Below, one piece after another: positions 1 to 5,336 of a stretch of DNA of 5,700 nucleotides. The stretch's first letter is position 1, and each line of letters opens with the position of its first letter. The stretch is from assembly GCA_039026295.1 (NCBI GenBank), contig JBCCMP010000341.1:1-5700 (forward strand), given 5' to 3'. Origin of the DNA: Thermohalobaculum sp039026295. GTDB taxonomy: Bacteria; Pseudomonadota; Alphaproteobacteria; Rhodobacterales; Rhodobacteraceae. Made by a program: the position numbers and the translations under genes. The notes below the pieces were generated by a model that was not told where the DNA came from, ran no database searches, and saw nothing but the letters and a program-made list of their open reading frames with translations.

Positions 1-47
1 GAAAAACGCCTGAACCGCAAACAGCCGTAATGCGCAGGCTCTGGTGA
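1..47 (+). CDS. possible 3' tail of an upstream gene (truncated by the window edge)
   Basis: Two plus-strand frames are open from the left edge: one ends at TAA 28-30, the other at TGA 45-47. The second would overlap the GTG start of the next gene (GTGA at 44-47), the same stop/start overlap style used three times further along. I therefore favour it as the end of an upstream operon member. Too few codons are visible to suggest a function, and chance openness cannot be excluded. Confidence 0.25.
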   Translation, partial: KTPEPQTAVMRRLW

Positions 48-895
48 GCTCTGAACCAGATCCTCAGGTTCTTCAAGCATTCAGGGTCAACAACCCCAGT
101 ACCGTTGCCCGAACCAAGATCGCAAACGTCTTCAAGGTGCACCGATCTGATGGCGAACCCGCTGCCCTAAAGATTTACCATGAGCCCGGGCTGGCGAATG
201 AAGCTCCGGGTGTCCGGCTCCTCGAAGACCTCGCTGGCTGTTCTGCCGCCCGTATCTTTGCAAAGGACAATATAGCAGTTCTGCTGGAATGGTTACCGGG
301 GCCGTCCCTTGGCGATTTTGTCCGTGCAGGAGACGACGGCGCTGCGGCACGGCATCTCGGCGACGTGGCCGCCGCATTGCACCGGGCAGCGCCGGAAGCG
401 CATGCCGATTATCCGAAGTTGGAGACGTGGTTCACCGCGCTATTCGATCTGCACTTCGCCCCGGCATGCCCGATTGATGCGCGTGCCGATATCGAAGCGT
501 GCAAGGTATTGGCGCTGCACTTGCTGGCGACGCAGACTGACTGCGTCGCGCTGCACGGAGACCTGCACCACGACAATGTCCGGCGGGGCAGCAGGGGATG
601 GTGTGCTTTCGACGCAAAGGGCGTGGTTGGTGACCCAGCCTATGAGTTCGCGAATGCATTCCGAAATCCGGACGGGGGAGAGGCGGTATATCTGGACGCG
701 GGAGCACAGAAATATCGCGCATCCGTATGGGCCGGGGCTTTGGGTGTTTCGCAGAATAGACTGCTGGCCTGGGCTGCGGTCAAATGCGCGCTTTCGATTG
801 CCTGGCGTTCCGAGGGTCCCGTAGCAGATGACCCGGACTTTGAGACGCTTTCCATTCTGATGCATCTCGCGCGGTCCAGCCCCGAACAACCTTGA
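44..895 (+). CDS. APH(6)/hydroxyurea-kinase family phosphotransferase (StrB-like)
   Basis: A 283-residue protein kinase-like fold enzyme that would transfer phosphate from ATP to a hydroxyl of a small molecule in the cytoplasm. Visible landmarks: the ATP-anchoring lysine in ALKIY (K43), a hinge-like segment LLEWLPG (80-86), the catalytic loop HGDLHHDN (171-178, catalytic D173 and N178), and the metal-binding aspartate D190 followed by AKGVVGDPAYEFANAFRNP (191-209). The last stretch is characteristic of the APH_6_hur family, whose known members phosphorylate streptomycin (about 280 residues) or hydroxyurea. The length is normal and all key residues are present. The GTG start at 44 is chosen because a stop lies 11 codons upstream and the only other in-frame codon is CTG; AGG at 36-38 is a weak ribosome-binding site. 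It sits 27 nt before a catabolic operon, so the true substrate may be a metabolite rather than an antibiotic. Family assignment is firm; substrate is unknown. Confidence 0.88.
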   Translation: MSSEPDPQVLQAFRVNNPSTVARTKIANVFKVHRSDGEPAALKIYHEPGLANEAPGVRLLEDLAGCSAARIFAKDNIAVLLEWLPGPSLGDFVRAGDDGAAARHLGDVAAALHRAAPEAHADYPKLETWFTALFDLHFAPACPIDARADIEACKVLALHLLATQTDCVALHGDLHHDNVRRGSRGWCAFDAKGVVGDPAYEFANAFRNPDGGEAVYLDAGAQKYRASVWAGALGVSQNRLLAWAAVKCALSIAWRSEGPVADDPDFETLSILMHLARSSPEQP

Positions 896-914
896 CCCCC
901 TGCCATCCGGGGGG
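896..914 (+). promoter_or_regulatory. small G:C hairpin covering the ribosome-binding site of the fusion gene
   Basis: Between the kinase stop and the next start, CCCCC (896-900) can pair with G residues in GGGGGG (909-914) across an 8-nt loop. The G-run is also the only Shine-Dalgarno-like sequence for the ATG at 923 (8 nt away). No T-run follows, so it is not a good terminator. It could modulate translation of the fusion gene, but a 5-bp stem may be chance in such G/C-rich sequence. Confidence 0.25.
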
Positions 915-922
915 CAACTTGC

Positions 923-2122
923 ATGTGCAAATTCGCCGTCCGAGCATCGCCCATGAGTACAGACCCAGATCTGCGCGCGAGATTCCTCGCTGGCATGAGC
1001 CATGCCGCCGCGACGGTAAATGTTGTCACCACCGATGGACCTGCTGGACGCTCTGGCGTGACCGTGTCGGCCATGTCTTCGGTCAGCGCGGACACCGAAA
1101 AACCGACGCTGCTTGTCTGCGTACATCGCGACAGCGCGTCTGCCGCTGCCATTCTGGAAAACGGCGTTTTCTGCGTGAACGTCTTGCGCGACGATCAATC
1201 CTACATCTCGGACACCTTTGCAGGCAGATTTCGGGACAAGGTGCCCGACAAGTTCGATTGTGCGGAGTGGCAGGTGATGCCGTCCGGTGCTCCCCGCGTC
1301 GTTGATCCACTGGTCTGCTTCGATTGCCGGGTCGTGTCGTCAGACCTGGTCGGTACCCATCACGTGTTCTTCGGCGAGGTCGGGGACATCTTCATCGCCC
1401 GCAATGGATCGCCCTTGATCTATGCCAAGCGTGCCTACGGGGCGGCGGCACGGATCGACACGGTCAGTTCCATCGGCGCCGGGCGGGACGCAGCAGAGAA
1501 CCGGCTGGTTCTGGCATGCTTCTGGACAATCTCGGCTTTCGTGCTGCCGCCCCTTTTAGGCAAGCTGAAGAGGGAGATGCCGGAGATCTCCGTCACCCTG
1601 ATCGAAGGTGACCAATCCCGGATCCACGCCGCCATGGCCTCGGGCGAGGCTCAGGTGGCGCTGATGTATGATGAAAACGTCGCTGATGGACTTCGACGGG
1701 AGGCGCTGATCGAGCGTGAGCCATATGTGTTGTTGCCAGCTGATCATGCTTTGACCGCGCAGGACGAGATTGCGGCACAGGATCTGGCCGATCTGCCTAT
1801 GGTCCTTCTGAATACACCCCCGGCACCCGAATACTTTACGGGCATGCTGCGAGATCAAGGGGTCGAGCCAAACGTCATTTTGCAATCATCGACAGTCGAG
1901 TCAGTGCGCGGGATGGTCGCCGAAGGACTTGGCTTTACCATCCTCGCCAGCCAGCCCGGCAATGACCAAAGCTATCACGGGCTGCCCTTGGTCCAACGGC
2001 CGTTGGCGTGGGAGGTCAAGCCCAGCCATGTGATGCTGGTTCGACCGGAGGGTCGCCTTCACGGCGCGGCAGAGCGGTTCGCCTGGCTTTGCCGGGATGC
2101 TTTCGGGGTGGACCTGCAATGA
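923..2122 (+). CDS. flavin reductase domain fused to a LysR-type substrate-binding domain (no HTH)
   Basis: A 399-residue two-domain protein in one uninterrupted frame. Residues about 16-177 are a DIM6/NtaB/RutF-type NAD(P)H:flavin oxidoreductase: NVVTTDGPAGRSGVTVSA (33-50), a PTLLVCVHR strand (61-69), NGVFCVNVL (80-88), and the pyridine-nucleotide-site motif GTHHVFFGEV (144-153; family form GDHxxxxGxV, with T replacing D). After a short linker (about 178-192), residues 193-395 are a full-length LysR substrate-binding domain: FVLPPLLGKL (206-215), a hydrophobic strand to ALMYD (246-250), YVLLPADHAL (268-277), VRGMVAEGLGFTILAS (328-343). The LysR DNA-binding domain and linker helix are absent, so it should not bind DNA. 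The expected activity is reduction of FMN/FAD for a partner monooxygenase, possibly gated by a ligand in the C-terminal domain. ATG 953 (residue 11) is an alternative start that matches the usual domain beginning but has no clear ribosome-binding site. The stop overlaps the next start (ATGA). Confidence 0.85.
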   Translation: MCKFAVRASPMSTDPDLRARFLAGMSHAAATVNVVTTDGPAGRSGVTVSAMSSVSADTEKPTLLVCVHRDSASAAAILENGVFCVNVLRDDQSYISDTFAGRFRDKVPDKFDCAEWQVMPSGAPRVVDPLVCFDCRVVSSDLVGTHHVFFGEVGDIFIARNGSPLIYAKRAYGAAARIDTVSSIGAGRDAAENRLVLACFWTISAFVLPPLLGKLKREMPEISVTLIEGDQSRIHAAMASGEAQVALMYDENVADGLRREALIEREPYVLLPADHALTAQDEIAAQDLADLPMVLLNTPPAPEYFTGMLRDQGVEPNVILQSSTVESVRGMVAEGLGFTILASQPGNDQSYHGLPLVQRPLAWEVKPSHVMLVRPEGRLHGAAERFAWLCRDAFGVDLQ

Positions 2123-2532
2123 CACACACCCGCATTCGCCCGTTCAACACCAAGGACACCTATCCCGAACAGAAGCTGGACAATGACCTTGCCCAAGCGG
2201 TGGTGGCCCGCGGGACGATGGTCTTTCTGCGCGGCCAGTGTCCGCAGGAACTGGATGGCGGCGCAAACGTCGGGGTCGGTGATCCTGAAGCACAGGCCCA
2301 CAAAGTGATGCAGAACATCCAGCAACTGTTGGACGAATGCGGCGCGAAAATGGAGCATGTCACCAAGCTGGTCGTCTATCTGACCGACATCCGGCATCGC
2401 GAAACGATCTACCGTGTCATGGGCGAGTACATTCGCGGCGTGCACCCGGTCTGCACCGGACTGGTCGTGGTCGCCCTCGCCCGTCCGGAGTGGCTGGTCG
2501 AGATTGATGCGACAGCGGTCATCCCGGACTAA
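2119..2532 (+). CDS. Rid (YjgF/YER057c/UK114) family protein lacking the canonical arginine
   Basis: A 137-residue protein, normal for the Rid family of trimeric small proteins, whose RidA branch hydrolyses reactive enamines/imines to ketones and ammonia. The fold signature is clear: a beta strand with FLRGQ (36-40), a helix PEAQAHKVMQNIQQLLDE (56-73), VTKLVVYLTDI (81-91), and the C-terminal ARPEWLVEIDATAVI (121-135). The segment corresponding to the RidA active site PARS reads PVCT (110-113), so cysteine replaces the substrate-binding arginine; the C-terminal glutamate (E128) is kept. This points to one of the Rid subfamilies without imine deaminase chemistry, or with altered chemistry. ATG 2119 overlaps the stop of the fusion gene (ATGA), with a purine-rich GGTGGA (2107-2112) before it. 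The frame is open further upstream, but a longer start would run through the fusion gene. Its presence beside an FAD amine oxidoreductase fits handling of an imine-type intermediate. Confidence 0.9.
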   Translation: MTHTRIRPFNTKDTYPEQKLDNDLAQAVVARGTMVFLRGQCPQELDGGANVGVGDPEAQAHKVMQNIQQLLDECGAKMEHVTKLVVYLTDIRHRETIYRVMGEYIRGVHPVCTGLVVVALARPEWLVEIDATAVIPD

Positions 2533-2537
2533 AGGGA
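2532..2537 (+). promoter_or_regulatory. ribosome-binding site of the amidohydrolase gene
   Basis: AAGGGA lies 7 nt before ATG 2545, the best Shine-Dalgarno match in the operon, and overlaps the Rid stop codon. It supports 2545 as the start over the out-of-frame ATG at 2537, which reaches TGA after three codons. Confidence 0.55.
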
Positions 2538-2544
2538 TGGCGAC

Positions 2545-3423
2545 ATGACCTTTAATTGCCTTGGACCTCTTGCCAATCTGACGCCTGTCGGCTTCGACAT
2601 GCCCCCTGGCGCGACGGATACCCATTCGCATGTCATTGGTCTGCCGCCGGACTACCCGTTTGTGCCGGAGCGATCCTATACACCGCCCGAGGCGCCGTTG
2701 GCCGCCTACAAGGCGATGCATAAGGCGCTGGCAATCGATCGGGCAGTGATCGTCACCCCGTCCGTCCATGGCACCGACAACCGCATCACGGTCGAGGCGA
2801 TTGCCGGTTATGGCCCCAACGCGCGCGGCATCGCAGTCGTCGATCCAGACATCAGCGAAGCAGATCTGGCGACTTTGCATGCAGGTGGTATCCGCGGTGT
2901 CCGCCTTAACGTACTATTTGGCGGCGGCGTTGGTCTGCATGCCTTCAGCACCCTGGCACCCAAAGTCGCCGAGCTTGGCTGGCACGTACAATTGCTGATC
3001 GATGTGTCCCGCGACCTTGCCGACTTGGAAGCAGTGATCCGGGAAACGGGGGTCGAGGTCGTGATCGACCACATGGGATATGTTCCGGCAGGCCGCGCCC
3101 TGACAGACCCTGGCTTCGCCGCGATGCTGGATCTGGTGCGAGATGGTCTGTCATGGGTCAAGCTGTCGGGATGCGACCGGATCTCTGAAAAGCATCCTGC
3201 ATATCTGGATTCAGTTCCTGTCGCCCAAGCCCTGCTGGAGGCAGGCCCGACCCGAATGGTCTGGGGCACTGACTGGCCGCACGTGTCCAAGGCAAAGGAC
3301 ATGCCGGATACCGGTATCCTGCTGAACCGGCTGGCCGATTATGCGCCAGATCCGGCGGTGCGAAAGGCGGTCCTGGTCGATAATCCGGGGCGGCTATACG
3401 GGTTTAACACGGGGGCACCATGA
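2545..3423 (+). CDS. LigI-like TIM-barrel amidohydrolase (amidohydrolase_2 family)
   Basis: A 292-residue hydrolase of the amidohydrolase superfamily, COG3618/PF04909 group, which includes 2-pyrone-4,6-dicarboxylate lactonase (LigI). Motifs run in the expected order: HxH after strand 1 in TDTHSHV (H27, H29), GIRGVRLNVLF (115-125), WHVQLLID (146-153), VVIDHMG (172-178, H176), WVKLSG (204-209), WGTDWPH (240-246, catalytic D243), and the family C-terminus VDNPGRLYGF (278-287). The residues match in spacing the LigI active-site set (two N-terminal histidines, one mid-barrel histidine, one aspartate), so the enzyme looks intact. It would hydrolyse a lactone, amide or similar ring or acyl bond in the cytoplasm; the substrate cannot be deduced. 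It follows the Rid gene by 12 nt and overlaps the DUF1028 gene by ATGA, so it is co-translated with both. Confidence 0.9.
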   Translation: MTFNCLGPLANLTPVGFDMPPGATDTHSHVIGLPPDYPFVPERSYTPPEAPLAAYKAMHKALAIDRAVIVTPSVHGTDNRITVEAIAGYGPNARGIAVVDPDISEADLATLHAGGIRGVRLNVLFGGGVGLHAFSTLAPKVAELGWHVQLLIDVSRDLADLEAVIRETGVEVVIDHMGYVPAGRALTDPGFAAMLDLVRDGLSWVKLSGCDRISEKHPAYLDSVPVAQALLEAGPTRMVWGTDWPHVSKAKDMPDTGILLNRLADYAPDPAVRKAVLVDNPGRLYGFNTGAP

Positions 3424-4094
3424 CCTTTTCCATCGTGGCCCGTTGCGCAGAGACCGGCATGTTCGGCGTGGCGGTGTCGTCGTCCTCTCCAGCAGTTGCG
3501 GCGCGGTGCGCCTATGCGCGCGCCGGCGTCGGCGCTGTAGCCAGCCAGAACGTAACCGACCCGACATTGGGTCCGCGCGGTCTCGATCTGATGGCGAGCG
3601 GCGCGACGGCGGTGGAAGCGATTGGCATCATCGCCCGTACGGCGGCCTATCCTGAATATCGTCAGGTTCTGGCCGTGGACCAGGACGGCAGGGCGGCGGT
3701 CCATTCCGGCCCCAATGCGCTGGGCACATGGTCTGAGGCCAAAGCCGATAACGTCGCATGCGGCGGAAACCTCTTGGCAAACGCGGAAGTCCCGCAGGCG
3801 ATGGTGGAGGCGTTTCTGGGGTCGTCAGGTCATCTAGGCGACCGCCTGATCACAGTGATGCGTGCCGCGCTCGCTGCTGGCGGTGAAGCCGGCCCCGTGC
3901 ATTCCGCCGGCATGAAACTTGTGCGAGAGGTTGCCTGGCCCGTCGCCGACCTGCGCGTGGACTGGACCGAGGCCTGTCCCATCGAGGGTCTCGCCAACGC
4001 TTGGGAGATCTACAAGCCGCAGCTTGATGCCTATGTCACCCGAGCGCTGAACCCGACTGAGGCACCCAGCTACGGCGTGCCGGGAGACGAATGA
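3420..4094 (+). CDS. DUF1028 family protein (putative Ntn-hydrolase fold)
   Basis: A 224-residue protein of DUF1028 (PF06267), a widespread family without a well-established biochemical role that is usually described as Ntn-hydrolase-like. Recognisable features: the N-terminal MTFSIVAR, GVAVSSSS (16-23), RAGVGAVASQN (34-44), GPRGLDLMASG (51-61), RQVLAVD (81-87), CGGNLLAN (114-121), GGEAGPVHSAG (154-164) and DLRVDW (177-182). The usual GGD...RG.QSA motif is altered here (E in place of D, PVHSA in place of RGRQSA). If it is a true Ntn hydrolase, Thr2 exposed by Met removal is the obvious nucleophile candidate; this is inference. GGGGG (3411-3415) precedes the ATG. It overlaps both neighbours by ATGA, tying it closely to the amidohydrolase and the FAD oxidoreductase. 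No signal peptide or membrane segment is evident. Family call is firm, function unknown. Confidence 0.88.
   Translation: MTFSIVARCAETGMFGVAVSSSSPAVAARCAYARAGVGAVASQNVTDPTLGPRGLDLMASGATAVEAIGIIARTAAYPEYRQVLAVDQDGRAAVHSGPNALGTWSEAKADNVACGGNLLANAEVPQAMVEAFLGSSGHLGDRLITVMRAALAAGGEAGPVHSAGMKLVREVAWPVADLRVDWTEACPIEGLANAWEIYKPQLDAYVTRALNPTEAPSYGVPGDE
4082..4086 (+). promoter_or_regulatory. ribosome-binding site at the DUF1028/oxidoreductase junction
   Basis: GGGAG ends 4 nt before ATG 4091 and 7 nt before the tandem ATG 4094. Spacing favours initiation at 4094, whereas 4091 gives the ATGA overlap with the upstream stop. The two choices differ only by one N-terminal methionine. Confidence 0.4.
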
Positions 4095-5155
4095 TGAAGG
4101 TTGCCGTCGTCGGGGCAGGGGTGCTGGGGTCGGTGATCGCCTGGCGCCTGGCGGAAGCCGGTGCAGAAGTGCAGGTATACGACCCGTCGCCGGGGGTCGG
4201 AGCGTCTGGCGGATCGCTTGCCTGGCTGAACGCAAGCTTTGCCGATGATCCCGTCTATAATCGTCTGCGCCATGACAGCCTGCAGATCTGGGCGGAATTG
4301 AAGGAGCAGAACCCGGAACTCCCGATCATCTTCTCCGGTGCGATCTTATGGGAGCAGGAGCATTTCGATCTGCCAAAGATCCATGCCTCGCAACAGGATC
4401 TTGGCCGGCCCGCCCGGATGCTGGACCGGAATGCGCATCTGTCTGCGGAGCCCGAGGTGCCTGAACCTCCGGAACAGACGCTCGCGCTGGACGCCGACGG
4501 CTATGGCAATCCACTCGAGATTACGGCGTGGTTTCAGGCGATGGCCAAGGCTGAGGGGGCGACCTTCGTGGCAGCCGATGTGACCGGTCTGCAAGTCGAA
4601 GAAGGCCGTGTCACTGGAGTTCAGACTGCCGAGCGGACCATCGCAACGGAGGCGGTGGTTCTGGCGGCGGGTGTGAAACTGGCTGAATTGCTTGAGCCGC
4701 TGAACCTGCGCATGGCGATGGACAACCAGCCGGGTCTGTTGGTGACGACCTCGCCAGCACCCATGGCCATCCGCGCCATGCTGGCGACCGACGGCCTGCA
4801 CGGGTGGCAGGGGCCGGACGGTCGCTATCTGATCGGGGCTGACTTTGGCGGCGGCACAGAGTTTGGCGATACGGAAGGTTTTGCAGCGAAACTGGTGGAG
4901 CGTTTGGGCGATCTGATCCCGTCTGCTGCGGGTCGGTCTGTCGAAAAGATCACTGTCCGCGAACGCCCGATGCCTGCCGATGGACGCCCCGCAATCGGCA
5001 CGATCGGGCCGACAGGGCTTTACGCCGTGTGCACCCATTCCGGGATGACATTGGCGCCGGTGATCGGTGCGATGGTGGCGTATGAGGTCGTTGGCGGCGA
5101 TATTGATCCGAGGCTGATCCCCTATCGCCCTGACCGGGAAGCGCTGCAGAGCTAG
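4091..5155 (+). CDS. DadA-like FAD-dependent oxidoreductase (DAO family)
   Basis: A 354-residue flavoenzyme of the D-amino-acid oxidase/dehydrogenase family (PF01266), which oxidises amines or amino acids (D-amino acids, glycine derivatives, N-methylated or cyclic amino acids) to imines. Features: the dinucleotide-binding motif VGAGVLG (7-13), with an acidic residue ending strand 2 (D31) that should contact the FAD ribose; GASGGSLAWLNAS (37-49), the typical segment after the Rossmann motif; a second FAD-contact strand ending VVLAAG; and the C-terminal signature RPMPADGRPAIG followed by GLYAVCTHSGMTLAPVIGAMVA, the isoalloxazine-side FAD contact. The length is a little short of DadA (about 430) and closer to soluble members such as glycine oxidase or hydroxyproline-related oxidases. 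Start is 4091 or 4094 (tandem ATG). It is the last gene of the operon; a hairpin follows 16 nt after the stop. Pairing with a Rid protein is a recurrent logic, since such enzymes release imines. Specific substrate unknown. Confidence 0.9.
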   Translation: MMKVAVVGAGVLGSVIAWRLAEAGAEVQVYDPSPGVGASGGSLAWLNASFADDPVYNRLRHDSLQIWAELKEQNPELPIIFSGAILWEQEHFDLPKIHASQQDLGRPARMLDRNAHLSAEPEVPEPPEQTLALDADGYGNPLEITAWFQAMAKAEGATFVAADVTGLQVEEGRVTGVQTAERTIATEAVVLAAGVKLAELLEPLNLRMAMDNQPGLLVTTSPAPMAIRAMLATDGLHGWQGPDGRYLIGADFGGGTEFGDTEGFAAKLVERLGDLIPSAAGRSVEKITVRERPMPADGRPAIGTIGPTGLYAVCTHSGMTLAPVIGAMVAYEVVGGDIDPRLIPYRPDREALQS

Positions 5156-5171
5156 GACAGTGCCCCACCGA

Positions 5172-5188
5172 GTGGCCGGGCAGGCCAC
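5172..5188 (+). terminator. hairpin downstream of the operon, weak terminator candidate
   Basis: GTGGCC (5172-5177) pairs perfectly with GGCCAC (5183-5188) around a 5-nt loop, 16 nt after the last operon stop codon. No clear T-tract follows, so it is not a classical Rho-independent terminator. It may stabilise the 3' end or act with Rho. Confidence 0.35.
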
Positions 5189-5252
5189 GCAGAATTCGGT
5201 TATTCGCCCAAGTATCGCAGCGCGTTAGCCCGTCTGGAGGTGCCGGACAACC

Positions 5253-5285
5253 CGTATGGCAAGCGTATGGCTTCCGTATGGCTTT
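5253..5285 (+). repeat. three tandem 11-bp direct repeats (core CGTATGGC)
   Basis: The octamer CGTATGGC occurs at 5253-5260, 5264-5271 and 5275-5282, exactly 11 bp apart. The full units are CGTATGGCAAG, CGTATGGCTTC and CGTATGGCTTT; units 2 and 3 differ at one base. The period is close to one DNA helical turn and is not a multiple of three, which argues against a protein repeat and is compatible with a phased protein-binding site. It lies between the convergent operon and transglycosylase genes. No partner protein can be named from this window. Confidence 0.6.
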
Positions 5286-5290
5286 GCGCC

Positions 5291-5304
5291 CGACAGACGT
5301 GTCG
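5291..5304. repeat. short inverted repeat in the convergent intergenic region
   Basis: CGACA (5291-5295) and TGTCG (5300-5304) are perfect inverted copies around GACG, 6 bp after the third tandem repeat. This could be a small hairpin in either transcript or a dyad binding site. It is short enough to be chance. Confidence 0.25.
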
Positions 5305-5336
5305 ACCCGGCGATCTTAACGAAGCTGTGTCCGGGT

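Noticed and set aside
440..1198. Long minus-strand open frame across the kinase and fusion genes.
   Set aside because: It is antisense to two genes with clear family motifs; its translation is rich in Arg/His/Cys with no domain pattern, as expected of a shadow frame.
923..2122. Whether the fusion is really two genes joined by a frameshift or a LysR regulator with a damaged HTH.
   Set aside because: The frame is continuous, both domains are complete with a short linker, and the N-terminal half is a full flavin reductase rather than a degraded HTH.
2059..2880. Minus-strand open frame of 273 codons across the Rid and amidohydrolase genes.
   Set aside because: Antisense shadow of two well-identified genes; no recognisable motifs in its translation.
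5305..5336. Inverted repeat ACCCGG/CCGGGT next to the transglycosylase stop codon, considered as its terminator.
   Set aside because: The loop is 20 nt, the stem only 6 bp, and there is no T-tract on the minus strand; too weak to call.
5156..5336. Possible insertion-sequence remnant between the operon and the transglycosylase gene.
   Set aside because: No terminal inverted repeats, target duplication or transposase-like protein fragment could be seen; only short direct and inverted repeats are present.
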